Below are positions 50,219 to 59,700 of a DNA stretch of 64,000 bases, piece by piece; position 1 is the stretch's first letter; each line of letters begins with the position of its first letter. The DNA comes from Pseudomonadota bacterium (GTDB taxonomy: Bacteria > Pseudomonadota > Gammaproteobacteria > Steroidobacterales > Steroidobacteraceae), in contig JANXWS010000007.1 in NCBI GenBank assembly GCA_025351005.1, positions 42,638 to 106,637 of the forward strand. The letters are read 5' to 3'. The notes beneath the pieces were generated by a model. The model did no database searches and was not told where the DNA came from. It saw only the letters and a program-made list of their open reading frames with translations. A program made the position numbers and the translations under genes.

Positions 50219-53026
50219 GTGGCACCGACACCGCCCGCGGCCGACGCACGCCCGGACCCCGACCGCCTGCTCGCCCGGGTGCAGCAGGCGGCGCTCACGG
50301 CGCGCCGCGGCAAGCTGCGGATCTTCTTCGGCGCCTCGGCCGGGGTCGGCAAGACCTACGCGATGCTCGAATCGGCCCGGGTGGCGCGCGCCGCCGGCAC
50401 CGACATCGTCGTCGGCTACGTCGAGCCGCACGGCCGCGCCGAGACCGAGCGGCTGCTCGATGGCCTCGAGCGGCTGCCGACGCAGGCCGTGCGGCTGCGC
50501 GGCATCGTGCGCCAGGAGTTCGACCTCGACGCCGCGCTCTCGCGCCACCCGGTGGTGCTGATCGTCGACGAGTTCGCGCATACGAACCTGGTCGACGGCG
50601 AGCCCGCGCCGCGTCACGGCAAGCGCTGGCAGGACGTAGACGAGCTCCTGAACGCCGGCATCGGCGTCTGGACGACGCTCAACGTCCAGCACGTCGAGAG
50701 CCTGAAAGACGTGGTGGCGAGGATCACGGGCGTCCGCCAGCAGGAGACCATCCCCGACCACGCCTTCGAGGCAGCCGACGAGGTCGAGCTGATCGACCTG
50801 CCGCCCGAGGACCTGCTCGCGCGGCTGCGCGCCGGCAAGGTCTATACCGCCGATCAGGTGGTGACCGCGACCCAGAAGTTCTTCCGCAAGGAGAACCTGA
50901 CGGCGCTGCGCGAGATCGCCCTGCGCAAGACGGCCGACCGCGTCGATGCGGCAATGCGCGTCTTCGAGGGGCGCGACTCCGGCACGCGGCCCTGGCTCGC
51001 GCGCGATCGCCTGATCGTCGCGCCCGGTCCCGATGCGCAGGCCGAGCAGCTGGTGCGCGCCGGCAAACGGCTCGCCGATGCGCTCGACGCCGAATGGACC
51101 GTGGTCTACGTCGAGACGCCGGCAATGCTCAGGCTCTCGGAGCCGCAGCGCAACCGCCGCATCGACGTGCTGCGCCTGGCCGAGTCGCTCGGCGCCGAGA
51201 CGGTGACGCTGGATGGGCCGTCGGCGGCCGAGGTCATCCTCGAATACGCCCGCACCCGCAAGGCCACGCGCATCGTCGTCGGGGCGCCGAAGCGGCGTGG
51301 CTGGCGCGCGCTCGTGAAGCCCTCGACGGTGAGCGAGCTCGTCCGGCGCGCGGGCCCGATCGACGTCATCGCGATCGGCCCGGGCGGCTCCGGCACCGCG
51401 GACGACCACGCGGCGCCGGCGCGCGCGTCGCGCGTGGCGCAGGTTCCGGCCAGGACGGAGATTCCATGGGCGCGCTACGCGGCCGCGCTCGCAACCACGG
51501 TCGTCGCCACGGCGCTCGCCTGGCTCATGTACCCGCACTTCGAGCTGACAAACCTCGTCATGGTGTACCTGCTGGGAGCGGCGGTTGCCGGGCTGCGCTT
51601 CGGGCGAGGCCCGGCGGTGCTGACCGCCGTCGCCAATGTCGCCGCCTTCGATTTCTTCTTCGTCCCGCCGCGCTTCACGCTCGCGATCAGCGACCTGCAG
51701 TACCTCGTCACCTTCGCGGTCATGCTGCTGGTAGCGTTCGCGATCGCGAGCCTGACCGCGAGCGTCCGCCAGCAGACGCGTATTGCCGGCCACCGGGAGC
51801 GGCGCACGGCGGCGCTCTATGCGATGAGCCGCGAGCTCTCGAAGACCCGCGGCGTCGCCGGCATGGCGGCGGTCGCGGTGCGGCACGTCGGCGACGGGTT
51901 CGCGAGCCAGGCGCTCGTGCTCGTGCCCGGTGACGACGGACGGCTGCACTATCCGCGCGACCCGCAGTCGCAGGCGGCGCCGTGGCGGGCCGACATGTCG
52001 GTCGCGCAGTGGGTGTATCACCACAACGAGCCGGCCGGCGTCGGCACCGACACCCTTGCGGGCACCAAGGCGCTGTATCTGCCGATCCGCGGTTCGCGGC
52101 TGACCTTCGGAGTACTCGCCGTGCTGCCGAGCAATCCGCGCCGGATCCTGCTGCCGGAGCAGCGCCACCTGCTCGAGACGTTCGCCGGCCAGCTGGCGCT
52201 CGGACTCGAGCGCGCGCGGCTCGCGGAGGCGAGCGAATTGGCACGGGTCGCGGCCGAGTCCGAGAGCCTGCGGCGCCGACTGCTCGCCTCGATCGCCCAC
52301 GATCTGCGTCGGCCGATCGAGAAGATCAGGGACGCCGGCGGCGCGCTCGCGGCCGGCGGCGGCGTCTCCGAGCCGCGCCGCATCGAGCTCGCGCGCTCGA
52401 TCGGCGCGCACGTCGACCAGCTGGCCGACGTCGTGGACAACTCGCTCGAACTGGTCCGGCTCGAGGCGGGCGCCGTCGCGCTCAGGGTCGAGCCGCACGC
52501 GGTCGCGGATCTGGTCGGCGCGGTACTGGAGCGGCTCCGCCCGCTGCTTGCGGCCCACACAGTGACCGTGCGGCTGCCGTTCGGTTTGCCCGCCGTCCGG
52601 GTCGACGGTCCGCTCATCGAAAAGGTGCTCGAGAACCTGCTGAAGAACGCCGCGAGCTACGCGCCGGTCGGCACCGTCGTGACGATCGACGGCCGGGACG
52701 ATGGCGGCTGGGTGACCGTGACCGTCGCGGACGCGGGCCCCGGCCTGCCGGACGGGGACCCGTCGCTGCTGTTCGAGCCGTTCGAACGCGGCGCTTCCTT
52801 CGATGGCGGCGGGGGCGGGGCTCGGGCTCGCGATCTGCCGGACGATCGTCGCTGCGCACGGCGGCCAGATCACGGCCCGCCGGCGCCCGGCGGGCGGGGC
52901 GTCGTTCGAGTTCACGCTGCCGGCGGCGGCCGACGCTGCGGGCGAGCACGAGCGGCGCTCCGCGCCGCGCGTCACCTGACGGCGCCCCGCAGCGGTCGTC
53001 GCCACCCGCGTCAATCTATAAATTAG
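50219..53026 (+). CDS. kdpD: Sensor histidine kinase KdpD, with an apparent +1 frameshift near 52811-52815 (intended frame ends at 52979)
   Basis: FFGASAGVGKTYAMLESARVARAAGTDIVVGYVEPHGRAET; H-box LLASIAHDLRRPIEKI; N-box ENLLKNAASYAPVG; after FERGASFDGG the G2 box (GAGLGLAICRTIVAAHGGQITARRRPAGGASFEFTLP) is only found in the +1 frame. Confidence 0.9.
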   Translation: MAPTPPAADARPDPDRLLARVQQAALTARRGKLRIFFGASAGVGKTYAMLESARVARAAGTDIVVGYVEPHGRAETERLLDGLERLPTQAVRLRGIVRQEFDLDAALSRHPVVLIVDEFAHTNLVDGEPAPRHGKRWQDVDELLNAGIGVWTTLNVQHVESLKDVVARITGVRQQETIPDHAFEAADEVELIDLPPEDLLARLRAGKVYTADQVVTATQKFFRKENLTALREIALRKTADRVDAAMRVFEGRDSGTRPWLARDRLIVAPGPDAQAEQLVRAGKRLADALDAEWTVVYVETPAMLRLSEPQRNRRIDVLRLAESLGAETVTLDGPSAAEVILEYARTRKATRIVVGAPKRRGWRALVKPSTVSELVRRAGPIDVIAIGPGGSGTADDHAAPARASRVAQVPARTEIPWARYAAALATTVVATALAWLMYPHFELTNLVMVYLLGAAVAGLRFGRGPAVLTAVANVAAFDFFFVPPRFTLAISDLQYLVTFAVMLLVAFAIASLTASVRQQTRIAGHRERRTAALYAMSRELSKTRGVAGMAAVAVRHVGDGFASQALVLVPGDDGRLHYPRDPQSQAAPWRADMSVAQWVYHHNEPAGVGTDTLAGTKALYLPIRGSRLTFGVLAVLPSNPRRILLPEQRHLLETFAGQLALGLERARLAEASELARVAAESESLRRRLLASIAHDLRRPIEKIRDAGGALAAGGGVSEPRRIELARSIGAHVDQLADVVDNSLELVRLEAGAVALRVEPHAVADLVGAVLERLRPLLAAHTVTVRLPFGLPAVRVDGPLIEKVLENLLKNAASYAPVGTVVTIDGRDDGGWVTVTVADAGPGLPDGDPSLLFEPFERGASFDGGGGGARARDLPDDRRCARRPDHGPPAPGGRGVVRVHAAGGGRRCGRARAALRAARHLTAPRSGRRHPRQSIN

Positions 53027-53034
53027 TCGAGGAT

Positions 53035-53073
53035 CGTACGCTAATCAGTTGATTATAAAACGCGTACGTTTTT
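53035..53073 (+). terminator. Rho-independent-type terminator after kdpFABCD
   Basis: CGTACGC (53035-53041) ... GCGTACG (53062-53068) followed by TTTTT; inner dyad TAATCA-GT-TGATTA. Confidence 0.62.
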
Positions 53074-53093
53074 GATCGCCGACCTCAAGGAGC

Positions 53094-53119
53094 AGGAGCC
53101 GCGGCGAACCGCGGCTCCT
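53094..53119 (-). terminator. Perfect 11-bp hairpin downstream of the lipoprotein gene
   Basis: AGGAGCCGCGG-CGAA-CCGCGGCTCCT on the plus strand; TTCG loop on the minus strand, about 55 nt past the stop; weak U-tract. Confidence 0.5.
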
Positions 53120-53173
53120 GGCGCCGGCCCGGGCCGCCTTGCGGCGGCCGCATCTACAGGGTTCGACGAACGC

Positions 53174-53485
53174 TTACTTGGAGACGGACTTCTTGAACAT
53201 CCGATCCATCTTCTCGTTCGTCGCGTCGCAGCACTGCTGACTCGCCTGAGCAGCCGCGGCCGCGGCGTCGGCCCGGCTCTGTGCCTGCTGGGCAGCCGTC
53301 TGTGCAGCCTGCGCGGCACGAGCGGCGCTGTCAGCGGCCGCCTTCGCACTGTCCTGCTGGGCGGACAACTTGCTCACCTGAGACTTCAGGTCGTCGATCT
53401 GCGCCTGGATCGGCTTCAGATCGGTGCAGCCCGCCGCAAACATCACGCAGAGCGCAGCCGCGCCAACCGTGAGCATCTTGGTCAT
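53174..53485 (-). CDS. Lpp/OprI-like alanine-zipper outer-membrane lipoprotein
   Basis: MTKMLTVGAAALCVMFAAGC lipobox, heptad Ala-rich AAADSAARAAQAAQTAAQQAQSRADAAAAAAQASQ, C-terminus KKSVSK*. Confidence 0.78.
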   Translation of the reverse strand: MTKMLTVGAAALCVMFAAGCTDLKPIQAQIDDLKSQVSKLSAQQDSAKAAADSAARAAQAAQTAAQQAQSRADAAAAAAQASQQCCDATNEKMDRMFKKSVSK

Positions 53486-53625
53486 GAAATAACCCCTTTC
53501 ACTACTGGAACAACCACCGGGAACACGCCGAGGCCGGGCGAGCAATCCGTTCGGGGACGCGGCTCGCGCGCCTCTTCGGTCGCGGAATTTACCTGATTAA
53601 AGCACGCCGCACCATCGGCTTCTGT

Positions 53626-53641
53626 CTGTCTCTGCACACAG
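53626..53641. promoter_or_regulatory. Candidate second LexA-type site CTGT-N8-ACAG
   Basis: CTGTCTCTGCACACAG in the lipoprotein-lexA intergenic region. Confidence 0.35.
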
Positions 53642-53818
53642 ACAGTTGTGCTGCATTCGCAGCAGGAGGCGCGCACTCGCGGGTCGCGGGACTGCACGTG
53701 CGCCGGTATCTACCGGTGCCGCGCGTGGGTCGGTGCGGCAGCGGAGCGCGCTTGCGCGGGTCGGGTCGCGGCGCCGGCCGGGGCGAGGGCCAGGCAGGTG
53801 GCGGCAGGCAGGCGAAGG

Positions 53819-53846
53819 TTGCCAGATGGCGGGGACTGGATATAAT
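53819..53846 (+). promoter_or_regulatory. lexA promoter TTGCCA-16 bp-TATAAT
   Basis: TTGCCA 53819-53824; TATAAT 53841-53846, just upstream of the SOS box. Confidence 0.7.
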
Positions 53847-53855
53847 CACAGTTGT

Positions 53856-53871
53856 CTGTATGTCCATACAG
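53856..53871. promoter_or_regulatory. LexA (SOS) box CTGTATGTCCATACAG
   Basis: Perfect palindromic arms CTGTATG/CATACAG matching the CTGT-N8-ACAG consensus; 7 bp before the lexA ATG. Confidence 0.92.
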
Positions 53872-53878
53872 GTGTGCC

Positions 53879-54505
53879 ATGACCGACCTGACCCCCCGCC
53901 AGCGCCAGATCCTCGAGTTCATTCGCGACCAGCTCGAGGAGTCCGGCATGCCGCCGACCCGGGCGGAGATCGCCACCGCGCTCGGCTTCAAGTCGGCCAA
54001 CGCCGCCGAAGAACACCTGAAGGCGCTGCGCCGCAAGGGCGTCATCGACCTGGTGCCCGGCACCTCGCGCGGCATCCTGCTCAAGGACACGATCCGCGAG
54101 CAGATCGGCCTGCCGCTCATCGGCCGGGTCGCCGCCGGCCGGCCGATCCTCGCCGAGGAGCACATCGAGGGCCGCTTCCAGGTCGACCCGAAACTCTTCA
54201 GCCCGCGTCCGCACTACCTGCTCAAGGTGCAGGGCATGTCGATGAAGGGCATCGGCATCCTCGACGGCGACCTCGTCGCCGTGCATCGCACGCCGGAAGT
54301 GCGCAACCGCCAGATCGTCGTCGCGCGCCTTGAGAACGAGGTGACCGTGAAACGTTACCGCCAGGAAGGCTCGATCGTGTGGCTGTTGCCGGAGAACGCC
54401 GACTTCGAGCCGATCCGTGTCGACCTCAAGGAGCAGTCGGTGCTGATCGAGGGCGTCGTCGTCGGCGTTCTGCGTCGCGGCAGCAAGACCGATTTCCTGC
54501 AATAG
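53879..54505 (+). CDS. lexA: LexA repressor
   Basis: [50 protein letters not shown]; cleavage VAAG, Ser GMSMK, Lys VTVKRY. Confidence 0.97.
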   Translation: MTDLTPRQRQILEFIRDQLEESGMPPTRAEIATALGFKSANAAEEHLKALRRKGVIDLVPGTSRGILLKDTIREQIGLPLIGRVAAGRPILAEEHIEGRFQVDPKLFSPRPHYLLKVQGMSMKGIGILDGDLVAVHRTPEVRNRQIVVARLENEVTVKRYRQEGSIVWLLPENADFEPIRVDLKEQSVLIEGVVVGVLRRGSKTDFLQ

Positions 54506-54541
54506 CCGCCCGCCCCGCAGTGTCGACCGGAGCAGCGCGCG

Positions 54542-55186
54542 GTGAACGTGGCACTCGATGCGCTGCTCGCGAGCAGCGCGCTCTGGCGGGCGCACGGCGG
54601 CACTGAGGCTGCGGATCCGGCCGGCCGGGCCTGCCTGCCGACGGGCTGGCCGAAGCTCGACGCGAAGCTGCCGGGCGGCGGCTGGCCGCTCGGTACGCTG
54701 ATCGAGTTCCTGCTGCCCGGGACGGGCATCGGCGAGCTCAGCCTGCTGCTGCCGGCGCTCGCTCGCCTCGCCGCCGCTGCGCCCGCGGCCGGGCACTGCT
54801 GGCTCGTGTGGATCGCGCCGCCCCATGCCCCGTACCCGCCGGCGTTCGCGCAGCACGGCATCCACGCCGAGCGCCTGCTGTTCGTGACCGCCGGCCGGAC
54901 GCCGGACCGGCTGTGGGCGATCGAGCAGGCGCTGCGCTCCGGCAGCTGCGCCGCCGTGTTCGGCTGGCTCGACGCCGCCGACGACCGCTGGCTCAGGCGC
55001 CTGAAGCTCGCCGCCGCGACCGGTCAGGCGCTCGCCGTGCTGTTCCGGCCGCTGCGGCGCCGCGCTGCGGCCTCGCCCGCGAGCCTGCGGCTCGTGCTCG
55101 AGCCGACCCCGGCCGGCCTCGACCTGTGGCTGCTGAAGAGCCGGGGCCGGGGTCCGATCCGGGTCCACGACGCGTTCGGGCCCTGA
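54542..55186 (+). CDS. imuA: Translesion synthesis accessory protein ImuA
   Basis: LPTGWPKLDAKLPGGGWPLGTLIEFLLPGTGIGELSLLLPAL; between lexA and imuB. Confidence 0.88.
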   Translation: MNVALDALLASSALWRAHGGTEAADPAGRACLPTGWPKLDAKLPGGGWPLGTLIEFLLPGTGIGELSLLLPALARLAAAAPAAGHCWLVWIAPPHAPYPPAFAQHGIHAERLLFVTAGRTPDRLWAIEQALRSGSCAAVFGWLDAADDRWLRRLKLAAATGQALAVLFRPLRRRAAASPASLRLVLEPTPAGLDLWLLKSRGRGPIRVHDAFGP

Positions 55187-55187
55187 G

Positions 55188-56765
55188 GTGCGGGCGATGC
55201 GCCACGCCGCCCGCCGCGGAGCCGGCGCCCTGCTGGTGCAGGGCCGGACGGGCGACCTGTTCGCGCCGCCGCCCGCACCCGCGCCGGTGGGCGTACCCGA
55301 GCCGCGCGGCTCGCCCGTGCAGCTGTGGCTCGCCCTCTGGCTCGCCCGGCTGCCGCTCGTCGTCGTGCCGTCGGGCGCCGGCGGACTCCGTGCGGTGGTC
55401 GCCGACGACGGGCCGCGGCGCGTGCTCGTCGCCTGCAACGACGCGGCGCTCGCTCTCGGGCTCACGGCCGGCCTCCAGCTCAACGCCGCGCGCGTGCTCG
55501 CCCCGGCGCTCGAGGTCGCCGAGCGTGACGCCCGCCTCGAGGCGCGCCATATGGAGCGGCTGGCCTGCTGGGCGCTCCGGTTCACGCCGCTCGTCAGCCT
55601 CGAGCCGCCCGCCGGGCTGCTGCTCGAGGTGCAGGGCAGCCTGCGGCTGTTCGGTGGCCTGCAGCCGCTGCTGGCGCTTGCGGCGGCCGAGCTGGCTGCA
55701 CGCGGCGACAGGGCGGCGCTGGCGGTCGCGCCGACGCCGCGGGCGGCGCTCTGGCTCGCGCGCGCGGCGCCCGGCACCGCGGTCGAATCCCCCGCAAGGC
55801 TCGCCGGCACGCTCGCGCGCCTGCCGCTCGCGGCCACGCACTGGCCCGCACGCGCACTCGAGGACTGCGTGCGGCTCGGCGTCGCGACGCTCGGCGAGCT
55901 CAGGCGCCTGCCGCGCGACGGGCTCGCCCGGCGCTTCGGCCCCGCGCTGCTCGCCGAGCTCGACGAGGCCTACGGCCAGCGGCCCGCGCCGCGCCGGCGC
56001 CACGTGGCGAGCGAGCGCTTCGAGGAGCGCATCGAACTGCCGGCCGAGCTCGAGACGGCGGCGGCGCTCGCGCCCCACTGCGCTCGTCTGCTCGAACGGC
56101 TCGAACGCTTCCTCAGGGTCCGCGACGCCGGCGTCGGCGCGCTCGCGTTCACGCTGTTGCACCGCGAGCACCGGCCCTCGTGCGTGCGCCTCGGCCGCGC
56201 GCTGCCGGCGGCGGACGCCGCGCAGTGGCGGGGACTGCTCGACGAGCGGCTCGGGCGCCTGCTGCTGCCGGCGCCCGTGCGCGCGCTGCTGCTGCGCTCC
56301 GGCGCCGCCGTGCCGGTCGCGGCGACGAGTGCGGTGCTGCCCGGCTGCGCGGTCCGCGAGTCCGAGGCCGCAGCCTGCGCGCTGCTCGACCGGCTGCGGG
56401 CGCGGCTCGGCGACGAGGCCGTCAGCGGCACGCGGCTGGTGCCCGAGCACCGGCCGGAAGCCGCCTTCCGGCGCGTGCGCCCGGAGCCCGCGCCGGGCAC
56501 GCTGGCCGCGGCGCTGCCGCTCGCGCCGCGGCCGCTGTGGCTGCTCGCGGTGCCCGAGCCGCTCGACCTCGACGACGGGCGGCCGTGCTCTGACGGCGCA
56601 CTCCAGCTCGAGTCCGGACCCGAGCGCATCGAGAGCGGCTGGTGGGACGGTGCCGGCATCGCGCGCGATTACTACGTCGCCCGCAGCGCGCGCGGCGCGC
56701 GGCTGTGGGTGTTCCGGCCGCGCAGCGGCGAGCGGCACTGGTTCCTGCACGGCGTGTTCGGCTGA
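55188..56765 (+). CDS. imuB: Y-family polymerase-like mutasome protein ImuB
   Basis: LWLALWLARLPL; PLVSLEPPAGLLLEVQGSLRLFGG; GPERIESGWWDGAGIARDYYVARSARGARLWVFR; GTG start proposed. Confidence 0.9.
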   Translation: MRAMRHAARRGAGALLVQGRTGDLFAPPPAPAPVGVPEPRGSPVQLWLALWLARLPLVVVPSGAGGLRAVVADDGPRRVLVACNDAALALGLTAGLQLNAARVLAPALEVAERDARLEARHMERLACWALRFTPLVSLEPPAGLLLEVQGSLRLFGGLQPLLALAAAELAARGDRAALAVAPTPRAALWLARAAPGTAVESPARLAGTLARLPLAATHWPARALEDCVRLGVATLGELRRLPRDGLARRFGPALLAELDEAYGQRPAPRRRHVASERFEERIELPAELETAAALAPHCARLLERLERFLRVRDAGVGALAFTLLHREHRPSCVRLGRALPAADAAQWRGLLDERLGRLLLPAPVRALLLRSGAAVPVAATSAVLPGCAVRESEAAACALLDRLRARLGDEAVSGTRLVPEHRPEAAFRRVRPEPAPGTLAAALPLAPRPLWLLAVPEPLDLDDGRPCSDGALQLESGPERIESGWWDGAGIARDYYVARSARGARLWVFRPRSGERHWFLHGVFG

Positions 56766-56771
56766 GCACAC

Positions 56772-59700
56772 GTGGACGAGCCCGCCTACGCGGAGCTGCA
56801 CGCGCTGTCGAACTTCACGTTCCTGCGTGGCGCCTCGCATCCCGAGGAGCTGGTCGAGCGCGCCGACGAGCTCGGCTACCGGGCACTAGCGCTCACCGAC
56901 GAGTGCTCGCTGGCCGGCGCCGTCCGCGCGCACGTGGCCGCCCGCAACCGCGGCTGCCGGCTGCTGCTCGGCGCCGAGCTCGCGCTCGCCGACGGCCCGC
57001 GGCTCGTGCTGCTCGCGACCGACCGCGCCGGCTACGGCGGCCTGTGCCGGCTGCTGACGCGCGGCCGGCGCGCGGCACCGAAGGGCAGCTACCACCTGCG
57101 CCGTGCCGACCTCGAGGCCGAGCCGCTCGCCGGCTGCCTGGCGCTGTGGCTGCCGGGACCGACGCCCGCCGCCGCGGACGGCGAGTGGCTGCGCGGCCGC
57201 TTCGCCGCGGATGCCTGGATCGCGGTCGAGCTCCTGGCGGGCGGGAGCGACCGCGAGCGGCTGGCCGCGCTCGCGGAGCTCGGCCGGCGGCTCGGCCTCG
57301 ACTGCGTCGCGAGCGGCGACGTGCACCTGCATCGCCACGACCGGCAGCCGCTGCAGGACGTGCTGACCGCGGTGCGCCTCAGGCTGAACGTCGCGGCCGC
57401 CGGCCTCGCGCTCTACCCGAACGGCGAGCGCTACCTGAAGGCGCGCGTCGAGCTCGCGCGCCGCTATCCGCCGGCGCTGCTCGCCGCGACGCTCGCGATC
57501 GCCGAGCGCTGCACGTTCTCGCTCGACGAGCTGCGTTACGAGTACCCCGAGGAGCTGGTGCCGGCCGGCCACACGCCCGCCAGCTGGCTCCGGCACCTCG
57601 CGGCGCGGGGGCTCGCGCGCCGCTGGCCGGGGGGTGCGCCCGAGCCCGTGCGCGTGCTGGTCGAGCGGGAACTGGCGCTGATCGGCGAGCTCGGCTACGA
57701 GCCGTTCTTCCTCACCGTCGAGGACCTGGTCGCGTTCGCGCAGCAGCGCGGCATCCTGTGCCAGGGACGCGGCTCGGCGGCCAACTCCGCGGTCTGCTAC
57801 TGCCTCGGCATCACCGAGGTGGACCCGTCGCGGATGTCGCTGCTGTTCGAGCGCTTCGTGTCGAAGGAGCGCAACGAGCCGCCGGACATCGACGTCGACT
57901 TCGAGCACGAGCGGCGCGAAGAGGTGATCCAGTACCTGTACGCGAAGTACGGCCGCCACCGCGCAGCGCTCGCAGCGACCGTGATCAGCTACCGGCCGCG
58001 CAGCGCACTGCGCGACGTCGGCCGCGCGCTCGGCCTCGAGCGGCTGACGGTCGAGCGCCTTGCCCGCAGCATGCAGTGGTGGGATGGCAGCCGCATCGAC
58101 GACGAGCGCGTCCGCGAGGCGGGCCTCGATCCCGCCAACCCGCTGCTCGCGCGCGCGCTCGCGCTCGCGCGCGAGCTGATCGGCTTCCCGCGGCACCTGT
58201 CGCAGCACGTTGGCGGGTTCGTGATCGCGCGCCGCTCGCTCGCCGAGCTGGTGCCGGTCGAGAACGCGGCCATGGCGGAGCGCACCGTCATCCAGTGGGA
58301 CAAGGACGACCTCGACGACCTGGGGCTGCTCAAGGTCGACGTGCTCGGCCTCGGCATGCTGACCGCCATCCGCCGCGCACTCGGGTTCGTGAGTACGCGG
58401 CGCGGCCGGCCGTTCACGCTCGCCGACGTGCCGGCGGAGGACCCGGCCACCTACGCGATGATCGGCCGCGCCGACACGGTCGGCGTGTTCCAGATCGAGT
58501 CGCGGGCGCAGATGGCGATGCTGCCGCGGCTGCGGCCGCGCAACTACTACGACCTCGTGATCGAGGTCGCGATCATCCGGCCGGGGCCGATCCAGGGCGA
58601 CATGGTTCATCCCTACCTGCGCCGCCGCAACGGCGAGGAGCCGGTCAGCTACCCGAGCAGCGAGGTGCAGGGCGTGCTCGAGCGCACCCTCGGCGTGCCG
58701 ATCTTCCAGGAGCAGGTCATGCAGCTCGCCGTGGTCGCGGCCGGGTTCACGCCGGGCGAGGCCGACCGGCTGCGGCGCGCGATGGCGGCCTGGAAGCGGC
58801 GCGGCGGCCTCGGCCACTTCGAGGCACGGCTGATCGACGGCATGCGCGAGCGCGGCTACGCCGAGGACTTTGCGCGGGCGCTCTTCAACCAGATCCTGGG
58901 CTTCGGCGAGTACGGCTTTCCCGAGTCGCACGCGGCCAGCTTCGCGCTGCTGGTGTACGTCTCGGCGTGGCTCAAGTGCCACGAGCCGGCGGCGTTCACG
59001 GCGGCGCTGCTGAACAGCCAGCCGATGGGCTTCTACGCCCCGGCGCAGCTGGTACGCGACGCGCGCGAACACGGCGTGCCGGTGGCGCCGGTCGACGTCA
59101 ACGCGAGCAGCTGGGACGCGACGCTCGGCGAGGGCGAGCCGCCGGCGCTGCGGCTTGGGCTGCGGCAGGTGCGCGGCCTCGCGGCCGCGGCCGGCCGGCA
59201 GCTGCTGGCGGCGCGGGCAACGGGGCCGTTCGCGTCGGTGCAGGACCTGGCCGAGCGCGCCTTGCTCGATCGCCGCGCGCTCGGCGCGCTGGCCGCCGGG
59301 GGTGCGTTCGGCAGGCTCGCCGGCCATCGCCACCGCGCCGCGTGGGAAGCGGCCGGCGTGGTCGCACCGACCCCGCTGTTCGCCGAGTTCCGGATCGCCG
59401 AGGGCGCGCCGTTGTTGCGCGCACCGAGCGAGGGAGAGGACATCGTCGCCGACTACCGCGCGCTCGGGCTGACGCTCGGCCGGCATCCGCTCGCGCTGCT
59501 GCGGCCGCGACTCGAGGCCGCCGGGCTCGTCACGACGGCGGGCCTGCGCTCGCTCAGGCCCGGCGCGCGGGCCCGGACCGCGGGCCTCGTGCTGGTCCGG
59601 CAGCAGCCCGGTTCCGCCTCCGGCGTGACTTTCGTGACGCTCGAGGACGAGACCGGCGTCGCCAACCTGATCGTCTGGCGCAACGTCGCCGAGCGCTACC

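Noticed and set aside
50018-53014. 998-aa minus-strand ORF opposite kdpD
   Set aside because: Antisense artefact; kdpD is supported by multiple motifs in the plus frame
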